Positions 1-6,849 are shown, counted from the first letter of the stretch. The stretch: 10,360 bases of DNA from Syntrophomonadaceae bacterium (GCA_003558195.1 PWMM01000206.1:1-10360); one strand, 5' to 3'. A program made the numbers and translations. Notes: generated by a model not told the origin, from the sequence alone.

Positions 1-92
1 ACTATAAAAGCAGCAAGCAATAAAAACAATACACCAACCAGTAGATCTGACGTATGACCGCGACCGGTTATGTTTTTACCCTCTGTGTCCAT
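1..92 (-). CDS. tctB: Tripartite tricarboxylate transporter small membrane subunit TctB (5' part only)
   Basis: Only the first 30 codons are inside the window; the gene runs off the left edge. The start is ATG at 90-92. A GGAGGG ribosome site lies at 107-112, about 14 nt upstream, which is long, but no in-frame start codon lies closer to it. The visible protein has a short polar N-terminus (MDTEGKNITGRGHTSD) followed directly by a hydrophobic helix, LLVGVLFLLLAAFIV. A polar lead followed by D-x-x-x-G and a first membrane span is typical of TctB, the small four-helix subunit that works with TctA in the cytoplasmic membrane. The position just after tctC supports this strongly. With so little sequence the call rests on context plus this pattern. 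Expression probably depends on read-through of the hairpin at 167-202. Confidence 0.72.
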   Translation of the reverse strand, partial: MDTEGKNITGRGHTSDLLVGVLFLLLAAFI

Positions 93-166
93 AGTTAGAA
101 AGTAATCCCTCCTTTTTAAGGCTCACCTTTAAAGGCGACCATTCAAAGCAGTTTATATTATTATTA

Positions 167-202
167 AACACGACACCCCCAACCAGGTGGGGGTATCGTG
201 TT
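167..202 (-). terminator. Strong hairpin between tctC and tctB (terminator or attenuator)
   Basis: The arms 167-180 and 189-202 are complementary over 14 positions around an 8-nt loop, with a run of five G-C pairs next to the loop. The single non-Watson-Crick position (174/195) is C/A on the plus strand but reads as a G-U wobble in minus-strand RNA, so the stem is continuous only in the RNA of the tct genes. The hairpin begins 14 nt after the tctC stop codon. The bases after it in the RNA read about TTTAATAATAATAT, a broken U-tract. This suggests partial termination or 3'-end protection of tctC mRNA rather than a complete stop before tctB. Confidence 0.7.
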
Positions 203-216
203 AACAACCAGCAGTC

Positions 217-1392
217 TTATCTCATTCCGCCCTGTAGTTCAGCAGGCCAATCTCGTGCTGCTTCTGCTCTATCATGGGGAGGCCATGTCATATCAGCAAC
301 TGTGGGGATACCATAATCCGCCGGATCATTTTCTGCAATACCCATGTTCCATAAGGGGTGGCTTCTTGCTGACTCGAGTCCTGCCATGAATTCATCAGAT
401 GGCTGACCAACTAATGGATCCACTACGCCCCCTCTATCTTCAACAGATATTTCAATAAAGCGATCCTGTTGTACTGCATATTCAAAGGCATCGTATACTC
501 TCATGAGTACACCATGGTCAACATCCCTGGGAAGGTATACCCCAAAATAAGCGCAAACACCGATGTGCGCTTCCAGATCCGGGTAGTAATGCCCTATACC
601 AGGAAATTCCACTCCTCCAGCCTCTACATCTTGATCGTAAAGGTTGGCAAGCGGTATCAAAGCACCGGCTTCTACATAGTCCAAAACGTCACCCATTGTT
701 ACAGAGATAAAATCAATTTCTCCTCTTTCTAAATAGGTGTTAGCTTCTCTTCCGCCATCATAAGGAATGTGTTCAACCCCTTCGATGCCTGCGGCACCGA
801 GAACCAGGTCACCGAAAATATGACCGTTACTTCCTGTACCCGGGCTACCAAACTTATAGGATCCAGGATCTTCAGCGATAGCTTCTAACAAGTCATCAAG
901 GGTCTCATAAGGTTGATCAGTTCTAACGTAGATCGTTGTGGGGAAAAAGGTCGCTAAAAACGAATAGAAATCGGTCCAGCTATGATCCGAGAAACCCAGT
1001 GGAGGCCAGGTGCCATGAACTGAAGCTCCTCCCATCCAGGTATAGCCAGTAGGATCTCCGGCGGCCCTAGTGCCTGCAATTGAGCCCAGCGCTCCATCAG
1101 TGTTTGTTACTATTATCGTTTCATCTAAGTATTCTTCCATGTGATAGACCAGAGCCCTTGATATTACATCTGAAGCCCCACCTTCCGACCATCCAACATG
1201 AACATTAATGGTTTGTGTCGGATAGTCTACTTCTGGTTCATCGGGTTCTGGTTCATCGATTTCTTCATCAACTTCTTCGTCCGGATCAACATCTGGTTCT
1301 ACTACCTCTTCTTCCGCTTCACAGCCTATAAATATGAAAGACATCCCTATAAGTAGCAATACCAATGTAATCGTTGTTAATCTTTTAATCAT
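217..1392 (-). CDS. tctC: TctC-family (Bug) extracytoplasmic solute-binding lipoprotein
   Basis: This 391-residue protein is the substrate-capture subunit of a tripartite tricarboxylate-type transporter. It starts with a basic N-region (MIKR), a hydrophobic core and a lipobox-like F-I-G-C ending at Cys24, so it should be a membrane-anchored lipoprotein outside the cell. Residues 25-56 are almost entirely Asp, Glu and Pro with a few Val/Ile, forming an acidic tether. The binding domain starts near residue 58. Family signatures follow: an SEGGASD segment near 69-75 (equivalent to the usual PAGGGTD loop), a GSPGTGSNGH stretch and a PYDGGREA motif. The ATG start is preceded by a modest AAAGGTAGGG site and gives an ideal signal peptide. 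Ligand is unknown: TctC relatives bind citrate, other carboxylates and sugar acids. It precedes tctB, but 841 bp separates it from the LarA-like gene upstream. Confidence 0.93.
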   Translation of the reverse strand: MIKRLTTITLVLLLIGMSFIFIGCEAEEEVVEPDVDPDEEVDEEIDEPEPDEPEVDYPTQTINVHVGWSEGGASDVISRALVYHMEEYLDETIIVTNTDGALGSIAGTRAAGDPTGYTWMGGASVHGTWPPLGFSDHSWTDFYSFLATFFPTTIYVRTDQPYETLDDLLEAIAEDPGSYKFGSPGTGSNGHIFGDLVLGAAGIEGVEHIPYDGGREANTYLERGEIDFISVTMGDVLDYVEAGALIPLANLYDQDVEAGGVEFPGIGHYYPDLEAHIGVCAYFGVYLPRDVDHGVLMRVYDAFEYAVQQDRFIEISVEDRGGVVDPLVGQPSDEFMAGLESARSHPLWNMGIAENDPADYGIPTVADMTWPPHDRAEAARDWPAELQGGMR

Positions 1393-1460
1393 TCTTATCC
1401 CTACCTTTCAAGATTTTTAAACACTTTAGTGCCCCTCACCTTAATAAAAGCTGGTTACAA

Positions 1461-1478
1461 ATTATCCCCTCCTTCCAT
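1461..1478 (-). promoter_or_regulatory. Orphan Shine-Dalgarno-like element upstream of tctC
   Basis: Minus-strand ATGGAAGGAGGGGATAAT contains a near-perfect ribosome-site core about 70-85 nt before the tctC start, too far to serve it. It could only start a seven-codon frame (ATG at 1476-1478, stop TAA). A very similar string lies upstream of tctA at 5296-5310. It may be a leader peptide site, a regulator-binding GGA cluster, or chance. Function is unproven. Confidence 0.3.
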
Positions 1479-1493
1479 AGTGATATGAACTCT

Positions 1494-1514
1494 TTTATAG
1501 CCAGGTCCTGGCTA
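1494..1514 (-). promoter_or_regulatory. 17-bp palindrome overlapping a -10-like box: candidate operator for tctC
   Basis: Positions 1498-1514 read TAGCCAGG-T-CCTGGCTA, 8-bp arms around one central base with no mismatch. On the minus strand the palindrome runs directly into TATAAA (1494-1499), a -10-like hexamer about 100 nt before the tctC start. I see no good -35 hexamer at 16-18 bp spacing (ATGTAA is the best), so an activator-dependent promoter would fit. A dimeric GntR/IclR/LysR-type regulator could bind here, but no regulator gene is in the window to link to it. Confidence 0.4.
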
Positions 1515-1903
1515 AATTACATTTACTATGGCTCTAATTAGGTTTTAATTTCAGAGTAATGAAAAGCTACTACAAGTAGAAAAAGAAGTAATTCGTTTAG
1601 CGTACTGGCAAGAGTAATAAAGCTGACCGTAGAAAAGAAAAAGAACAACTAAGCTTGTTATTACGATTAGTGTGCTTCGAATAGGTTTGCCTCTTTTATA
1701 ATAGAGCATTTTTGATGTTAATTCCTCTGATTTTGCTATGATTTGTAGTTAAAGATACCCTATGTTTTAGAAAAACAATAAACCCGCCATTTAGGGACCG
1801 TTCTATTTAACAGCCACCTGATGATTAAAGCGATTATTGATTGTCTAATATTTAATTATACTGTAATGGATTGGTTATGAAATATGTCTGTTTTCTATAA
1901 AAA

Positions 1904-1932
1904 ATAGTAACACATAACCCTTCTCCAGTCAA
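1904..1932 (-). promoter_or_regulatory. Candidate sigma-A promoter reading toward tctC
   Basis: On the minus strand TTGACT (1927-1932) lies exactly 17 bp before TACTAT (1904-1909), matching the -35 consensus at five of six positions and the -10 at four of six. Transcription would start near 1897 and give a leader of about 500 nt before tctC. It sits just downstream of the transposase remnant. Chance matches occur in A+T-rich DNA. Confidence 0.35.
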
Positions 1933-1965
1933 TCAGCTTGAACAATCTTGCCCTAAAAAGGACTA

Positions 1966-2136
1966 CCATGACAACATTACAAATTTTACGTCGATAGCTC
2001 TGCTTCTTGGTAAGAGTTCGGCTGCAATACCAGAAGAGTTCCCTTTCTATTTCCAAACCCCAATTACCTACTTAAAGCCTGCTTGATGTTTACGAGGCCG
2101 AACATAGACTGCTACTCCCTGCACCTTCTAGTTCTT
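1966..2136 (-). pseudogene. Probable decayed IS256-family (mutator-type) transposase fragment
   Basis: One minus-strand frame reads like the middle of an IS256-type transposase but is broken by four TAG codons. From about 2133 it gives KN*KVQGVAVYV, then GFK*VIGVW near 2075, then KGNSSGIAAELLPRSRAID, ending LSW* near 1966. From memory of the family, active members have roughly N-G-x-V-x-x-K-A-V-Y-V, then G-x-K-E-V-L-G-x-W-x-G-x-x-E-S-S, then L-x-N-R-G-V-x-D. The anchors line up almost without gaps over the first 40 residues, and K-TAG-V fits loss of the GAG codon in K-E-V. No terminal inverted repeats or flanking pieces were found, so this would be an old internal relic. The resemblance is a pattern judgement, not a database match. 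Confidence 0.4.
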
Positions 2137-2233
2137 GTCTCCTGGAGTGTTAGATTCATATTTTTAATAATAAAGATATGAAATGTAAGGATCCAATTCA
2201 AATTGATAATTAGTATTTAGCAAAAACCGGCAA

Positions 2234-3514
2234 TCAGAAACCTTGCAAATCACCCCGATCATTAAAGGCAAATGGAAGTGGCTCTTGTTCAGAGAACTCT
2301 ACAAGGCTACTTTCCCGGGCCTCAGGAAGCAGGGCTTCAGATATATAAATCTGATCAAGGTCCAGGGTGTTTTTAATCCTGATTAATTTAACATTATTGA
2401 TATCCATATCAAAACATGTCTTGATAGCTGCCTTGATAGCTTGTCGATCGTTTTCCATCACCATGGGGGTTTTCACAGAGAGAACTATACCGGTAGTCAA
2501 GCAGTTAGGATAGGTTTTCTTAAAATCCATTTTATCAAAAGCTTTTTGAGTGCAAATATCGGCCAACCCGATTCCGTTTGCATTGCCATGAGTTCTTTCG
2601 GTAAGGTTTAAAACCACGATCCGTTGTACCCAGTCTTCATCTTGAAGGGCATCTGACGTGTACCGTCCGAGGATGTTAGGATCCATTCCAGTTCCACTGA
2701 TATCTTTGCCCATTTCATCAACTACCAGGACATCATAATCTTTTGAGAATATCTGGGGCATATTCTGCCAGGCCCTGTGCAGTAAATCGGGTTCTTTTTC
2801 CATTATCTCTTCACCGGGCAATACCACAATGTCGCATGTTTCATCATAAGCATTTTCAAGGATCCCCACACCAAAAACCAAATTCGTTTTTTTAAGGATA
2901 TGCCTGGCAATAACCTCAACCCGGGAAGACATGTTTTCCGGGCCGGTAGCATGACATAGATCAGCACCAACTTGTTTTCCAAGGCCAATAGTGATCATTT
3001 TGGCTAGACCACTTTCGTAAGGACCCCTGAAGGTAGTATGCGGCTTAATTCTATTAATAACTACAATCGCATCAGCCTCAGTGGCCGCAAATTTATCAAT
3101 ATAAACCGGAAGATTATCATCTGTTGTCCCTATTTTTACTACTTCCATGGATGATTTGACCGGTACGCCGAGGTCACTTTCTGATAAAGCAAGGATTTCC
3201 AGGACTTCCGTTTGGCCCTCTGATGTAGCTCCACCATGACTGCCCATCGCTGGAATGATAAAAGGGCTTGCTCCTGCGGTTTTTAAAACGCCAATAACTT
3301 CTTTTGTAATCAGGCCTATGTTAGCAATTCCTCGACTTCCGGCAGTAACTGCAACCCTTGTTCCCTTTTCAATCTTATTTAAATCCCCAGATTCATGCAA
3401 AACCTTTTTTACCTGTTGGGGAATATCATCCAAAACAGGCCGGGGAAAGTTCTGCTTGACTTTTAGCATCCGCGGTATTTCGTAATCTTTTACCAGCTCA
3501 TCAAAAACAGTCAT
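2234..3514 (-). CDS. LarA-like (DUF2088) nickel-dependent racemase/epimerase homologue
   Basis: This 426-residue protein belongs to the lactate racemase LarA superfamily, whose enzymes use a nickel-pincer nucleotide (NPN) cofactor to invert the C2 hydroxyl of 2-hydroxyacids. Visible motifs are TAGSR (57-61), GSHGGAT (91-97, His93), IKPH (156-159, His159), GLAKM (Lys172) and H188. In Lactiplantibacillus plantarum LarA, as I recall, the two catalytic His (108, 174) are 66 apart and the pincer Lys and Ni-binding His (184, 200) are 16 apart; here His93/His159 and Lys172/His188 show exactly those spacings. I place the start at ATG 3512-3514, with AAAGGGAG eight nt upstream, not at an ATG 14 codons earlier that lacks a ribosome site. 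It follows tctA by 63 nt, so it is probably co-transcribed. No larB, larC or larE maturation genes are in view. Substrate is open: lactate, malate, sugar acid or another hydroxyacid. Confidence 0.85.
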   Translation of the reverse strand: MTVFDELVKDYEIPRMLKVKQNFPRPVLDDIPQQVKKVLHESGDLNKIEKGTRVAVTAGSRGIANIGLITKEVIGVLKTAGASPFIIPAMGSHGGATSEGQTEVLEILALSESDLGVPVKSSMEVVKIGTTDDNLPVYIDKFAATEADAIVVINRIKPHTTFRGPYESGLAKMITIGLGKQVGADLCHATGPENMSSRVEVIARHILKKTNLVFGVGILENAYDETCDIVVLPGEEIMEKEPDLLHRAWQNMPQIFSKDYDVLVVDEMGKDISGTGMDPNILGRYTSDALQDEDWVQRIVVLNLTERTHGNANGIGLADICTQKAFDKMDFKKTYPNCLTTGIVLSVKTPMVMENDRQAIKAAIKTCFDMDINNVKLIRIKNTLDLDQIYISEALLPEARESSLVEFSEQEPLPFAFNDRGDLQGF

Positions 3515-3577
3515 CTTCACAACTCCCTTTTTAAAGCCAATCATAGCCATTGTCATCAGCGTTAGTTTAGTTAAATC

Positions 3578-5140
3578 TTAATCATTACTATGTCCATCCA
3601 GTTCTCCGGCTATAATTTCCAGGTCTTTTAGTTTTTCTTTCTCTTTTTCTTTAGCCACTTTCTTCATCTTAAAAGAAGAATAGAGCAGAAATACCATGAA
3701 AGCAATCAGGAAAAGCCCGATTGGCCTGCTAAGCATCACAAAAATGTCAGCATCATAGGTCAAAAGAGCACGCCTTAAATACTGATCAAACAACCCACCC
3801 ACTAAAACACCGAGTACCAGGGGCGCTAGAGCAAAACCTCTTAGTCTTAGTACGCATCCTATAACACCAAACGCAAGGGTCAGGTAAACATCAAACATGG
3901 TGTAATTAGCCGCCCACGCCCCTAAAATACAAAACACCACAATAATCGGCATTAAAAGATCACGCTTTAATGAAAGAACCGAGATGAGCTGCTTGGAAAA
4001 TAGAAAAGTAACGAGAACCATAAATAAAGCAGCAGTGAGAAACATCATTACCGTTAGTATTAAGATCCCCGGGGTGTCAATAATCAACATGGGTCCGGGC
4101 CTGAAACCATAAATCAATAAGGCGGCGAGCATAATGGCCGTAGGGCCACTACCGGGAATCCCTAAGACCATGGTCGGAATTAAAGCCCCACCGGATGTGG
4201 CATTGTTGGCTACTTCTGCTGCCAGCACACCCTCTTTGCTGCCTTTACCAAATTCTTCGGGAGTCTTTGAGCTGCGCTGGGCAAAGGTATAGGATACCCA
4301 GGGGGCTACCGATTCACCGGTTCCCGGTATTAAACCCACCCCCATGCCAATTAAAGCTGCACGCACAATATCTTTCTTTTTCCTTTTAAATTCATTCCAC
4401 ATGAAGATGGCTCTTTCAGGCTTGCCCGGTAATGTATACGGTATTTTATCTTTCAGCACTAAAAATACTTCACTTAAACCAAAGATACCCAGTAAGACTG
4501 GAATAAAGCTAATCCCATAGTAAAGTTCAGGAGAGTAGGCAAACCTGGGGTAAGCATAGATTGGTTCAAGGCCAACCATGGCTATCACCAAACCCATAAT
4601 CCCTACCAGCCATCCCTTGATCGGGTTATCGCCGGCTATCGCCCCGGCCAGGACAATACCGATTAAGCAAACCAGCGCCAGTTCCCAGTCTCCCAGCAGC
4701 AGGGCCAGCGTTGCCGCAACCGGTATTAAGATAAACATAATGATGGCAGCGATGATTTCTCCGGCACCGGAAGAAAGCGTCACCAGACCTACGGTTTCGC
4801 GCGATTTGCCCTGCTTTGCAAGTGGGAATCCATCTACGCAGGTGCAAATTGCACCCGGGGTGCCAGGAATGTTGATCATAATCGCAGTGATTCCGCCGGC
4901 AAAGATACCACCAACATAAACTGAAATTAGTAAAGCCCAGCCAATCTCAAAGGGAACTCTAAAAACAAAGGTTAAAAGAAGGGTCATGGCCATTGTAACT
5001 GACAAACCGGGCAGGATCCCGACTATCAGTCCAAAAGCGGTCCCTCCAAGCAGGGCCAGTATAACGGCAGGACTAAATAATAAAGCGATCTGATCTCCAA
5101 AAGTAGCCAGCTCTTCAGCATAAATCTCTAGAAAGCCCAT
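3578..5140 (-). CDS. tctA: Tripartite tricarboxylate transporter large membrane subunit TctA
   Basis: This 520-residue, very hydrophobic protein is full length for TctA, the 11-12-helix translocating subunit that uses the cation gradient to import substrate delivered by TctC. Hallmarks in order are an N-terminal G-x-x-x-G-x-L-P-G-L (about 37-46), GGITAIMINIPGTPGA followed by DGFPLAKQGK (about 78-110), GTGESVAPWVSY (about 275), the E-V-A-N-N-A-T-S-G-G-A-L-I-P motif with LGIPGSGPTAIM, and GFRPGPM. The C-terminus is a charged, Lys/Glu-rich cytoplasmic tail of about 30 residues. The ATG start has AAAGGAG seven nt upstream. It is followed by the LarA-like gene and lies 2.2 kb from tctC and 3.5 kb from tctB, unlike the usual compact tct arrangement. 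A 494-bp leader with possible regulatory structure precedes it. Confidence 0.96.
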   Translation of the reverse strand: MGFLEIYAEELATFGDQIALLFSPAVILALLGGTAFGLIVGILPGLSVTMAMTLLLTFVFRVPFEIGWALLISVYVGGIFAGGITAIMINIPGTPGAICTCVDGFPLAKQGKSRETVGLVTLSSGAGEIIAAIIMFILIPVAATLALLLGDWELALVCLIGIVLAGAIAGDNPIKGWLVGIMGLVIAMVGLEPIYAYPRFAYSPELYYGISFIPVLLGIFGLSEVFLVLKDKIPYTLPGKPERAIFMWNEFKRKKKDIVRAALIGMGVGLIPGTGESVAPWVSYTFAQRSSKTPEEFGKGSKEGVLAAEVANNATSGGALIPTMVLGIPGSGPTAIMLAALLIYGFRPGPMLIIDTPGILILTVMMFLTAALFMVLVTFLFSKQLISVLSLKRDLLMPIIVVFCILGAWAANYTMFDVYLTLAFGVIGCVLRLRGFALAPLVLGVLVGGLFDQYLRRALLTYDADIFVMLSRPIGLFLIAFMVFLLYSSFKMKKVAKEKEKEKLKDLEIIAGELDGHSND

Positions 5141-5634
5141 CGCATTGCTCCTTTACATCAGCTAATATAGAATTTTTTAAGAACAAAATATAAAACCGGC
5201 AATTTCATAGCTCGCAAGCGTTAATATTACAAATTAAGCTTTTGGGGTTAGCCTTTAATAATTAGTTATCAACAGGGCAACACTTTTTTAAAGTATTCAC
5301 CTCCATCCATAAAAAATTGATGAAACAGGGTTTTGAAGAGCCTGGTAGTTTAACCCCTATCTAATTAGTTGCTTAATATTTTAGAATCGAAATAGCTGAA
5401 AGGTATAAAATTAAAAAGCAAAAGCTTTTTAGCATACTTATTTATATAATGTAACGTCTTAAAAAGCAACTCTTCTTTGCCAGGATAAAACTGCCCAACA
5501 AAACTTCCCTTATTCCAGAGCCAAAAACCAACTATTAATGAAAATAAGATTTAGTTTACCTCTAAACAACTTTAAACCAATTATTTTAGTTTTAAGTTTG
5601 CCGTTTTTGCCATTAATGACAGGGAAAATCTGTT
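5141..5634. other. A+T-rich spacer upstream of tctA with possible leader elements
   Basis: No gene is supported in these 494 bp. I see an SD-like string ATGGATGGAGGTGAA (5296-5310, minus) with no gene behind it; a GGGGTTA (minus, 5351-5357) that can pair either with AACCCT nearby (5327-5332) or with TAACCCC (5244-5250) further on; a 9-bp direct repeat TAATTAGTT (5259-5267 and 5362-5370); and a small A/T hairpin with 7-bp arms (5413-5429). A weak promoter (TTGCGA then TATATT, 19 bp apart, about 5185-5220 minus) is possible. No strong terminator closes the upstream lyase genes. Confidence 0.45.
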
Positions 5635-6831
5635 TTAAAAACAGGGATCTTGCAAGTAAAATTCTACAGGATCTTGCAGGTTAATTATTTCTGTTTTAGT
5701 CCATGTTCCTGAGGCTAATTTTAGAATAGATTCCATAAGCTTTTCAGCCATTTCTTCTATACTGCTTTTCCCTTCCATAATATCTCCACTGCAAAAATCA
5801 ACAAATTCTTCTGCTTTCAGGCAGGTTCGGGGATTTCCGGTTAAATACATCATGGGAGTAATCAGACCGGCTGAATAAGCCGGCATGGGTGGTGCTAGAT
5901 CTGGCATTCCCTGTCCCCCCAGTTGATACATAAACAAGTTAGCTCCCGCCGCTGCCATCCCCAGTGGCAAGGAGAGAGAAGACATCCAGCCATCTATGAA
6001 GTATAACCCTTGCCCTGGCGGACGCTCTCCATATTTCAATACATCACGGATGGGCATACTGCCTGACTTGGTAATAGCTCCCAGAGATTTTTCTTCCAGG
6101 GTGGTAATACCGGCCTTAATATTTTCAGGTATGGGATTAATATTCCTGATATCTTCCCCGGTAGCCTTTGCTTTTGCTTCTATTTGGGATACTGCAGCTA
6201 AAAGTTTTTCCTGAACCTTCTCATTTACACATCTTTTAGCCAGTTTATCTTCTGCACCGATGATTTCTGTGGTTTCTGAGAAGAAGGCGGTCCCACCAGC
6301 TTTTACCAGTAGATCAAAAGCCTTTCCAACCACAGGATTGCCAGCTACACCAGAAGTAGGATCTGACGTTCCGCATTTTACCCCCAGGGTTAGATCCTTA
6401 AGTTCGCAGGGCTCACGGCGATAGTAAGAAGCTTCCAGGACCAGTTTATGCGCTTTCCTTGCTCCACTGGTTATAGCATTGTAATAACCGCCACTTTCAG
6501 TTATATCCAGTAATTCAACCGGTTTCCCGGTAGAATTAATGATTTCTGCCATTTCTTCATGGTTTAATTCCTTACAGCTGTAACGATTATCCCCAACAAC
6601 TAATACGCCTGCCACGTTGCCGTTTAAAGCCAAACCGAGTAAGGTTCTGGCAATTGTTTCCCTGTCTTTTGAACTACGACCTACTTCACCGGTGGTGATG
6701 CTAATTTTTGTACCCCGGACCATTTTTTCTACCTGCATAGCTACAGAATTCACCATGCGGTGAACCGGTAAAATCAAAACATGATTTCTAATACCCGCTT
6801 TACCATCAGGTCTTTTATAGCCTAAAAACAT
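5635..6831 (-). CDS. Divergent UxaA/SuyB-family large subunit lacking hallmark cysteines
   Basis: This 398-residue protein is a paralogue of the large subunit at 7411-8559. Family landmarks remain: Y-K-R-P-D-G-K-A-G-I-R-N-H at the N-terminus, VAGVLVVG near 73-80, KCGTSD (152-157), FSETTEIIGAE and TLEEKSLG. Several otherwise conserved sites differ. The HEHGCG segment is TGEVGR (47-52), GLGCE is GDNRYSC (80-86), VCAND is HRMVNS, and the C-terminal GRGTPVGCP segment is replaced by a Gly/Pro/Met-rich LGGQGMPDLAPPMP stretch. UxaA-type enzymes need Fe or Mn, so changed ligands may mean a different metal use, a new substrate, or a regulatory partner. Start is ATG 6829-6831 with a perfect AGGAGG eight nt upstream. 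It lies 18 nt after its small subunit. Its C-terminus ends with a repeated L-Q-D-P. Confidence 0.85.
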   Translation of the reverse strand: MFLGYKRPDGKAGIRNHVLILPVHRMVNSVAMQVEKMVRGTKISITTGEVGRSSKDRETIARTLLGLALNGNVAGVLVVGDNRYSCKELNHEEMAEIINSTGKPVELLDITESGGYYNAITSGARKAHKLVLEASYYRREPCELKDLTLGVKCGTSDPTSGVAGNPVVGKAFDLLVKAGGTAFFSETTEIIGAEDKLAKRCVNEKVQEKLLAAVSQIEAKAKATGEDIRNINPIPENIKAGITTLEEKSLGAITKSGSMPIRDVLKYGERPPGQGLYFIDGWMSSLSLPLGMAAAGANLFMYQLGGQGMPDLAPPMPAYSAGLITPMMYLTGNPRTCLKAEEFVDFCSGDIMEGKSSIEEMAEKLMESILKLASGTWTKTEIINLQDPVEFYLQDPCF

Positions 6832-6849
6832 ATCATTAGCCTCCTGGTT

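Larger units (their letters stand above)
1393..2233. other. Long A+T-rich intergenic region upstream of tctC
   Basis: No intact gene is visible in these 841 bp on either strand. The region holds, in the direction of transcription, a probable decayed transposase fragment (about 1966-2136), a sigma-A-like promoter candidate (1904-1932), roughly 390 bp where I see nothing convincing, a 17-bp palindrome with an overlapping -10-like box (1494-1514), and an SD-like element not attached to a gene (1461-1478). I see no clear terminator after the LarA-like gene. The stretch probably separates tctC-tctB into its own transcription unit. Confidence 0.6.

Noticed and set aside
198..732. Plus-strand frames of 63 and 87 codons opposite tctC
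   Set aside because: Both are antisense to the TctC coding region and lack family pattern or ribosome site.
1966..2136. Amber codons read as pyrrolysine in a functional gene
   Set aside because: Four TAGs in about 57 codons, no start or ribosome site, and TAG is used as a normal stop by the two small-subunit genes in this window.
3515..3556. Upstream ATG giving the LarA-like protein 14 more residues
   Set aside because: No ribosome site lies before it, whereas ATG at 3512-3514 has AAAGGGAG eight nt upstream and gives the usual family N-terminus.
4578..4919. Plus-strand open frame of 113 codons opposite tctA
   Set aside because: It mirrors a conserved part of TctA, has a low-complexity Pro/Ile/Ser composition and no supporting context; it is a shadow frame.
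5296..5310. 13-codon frame starting at ATG 5308-5310 as a leader-peptide gene
   Set aside because: The GGAGG lies inside the frame rather than before it, and no ribosome site precedes the ATG.
5413..5429. AAAAAGC-AAA-GCTTTTT hairpin as a terminator for the lyase genes
   Set aside because: The stem has only two G-C pairs and lies over 200 bp after the stop codon; too weak to call as a terminator.
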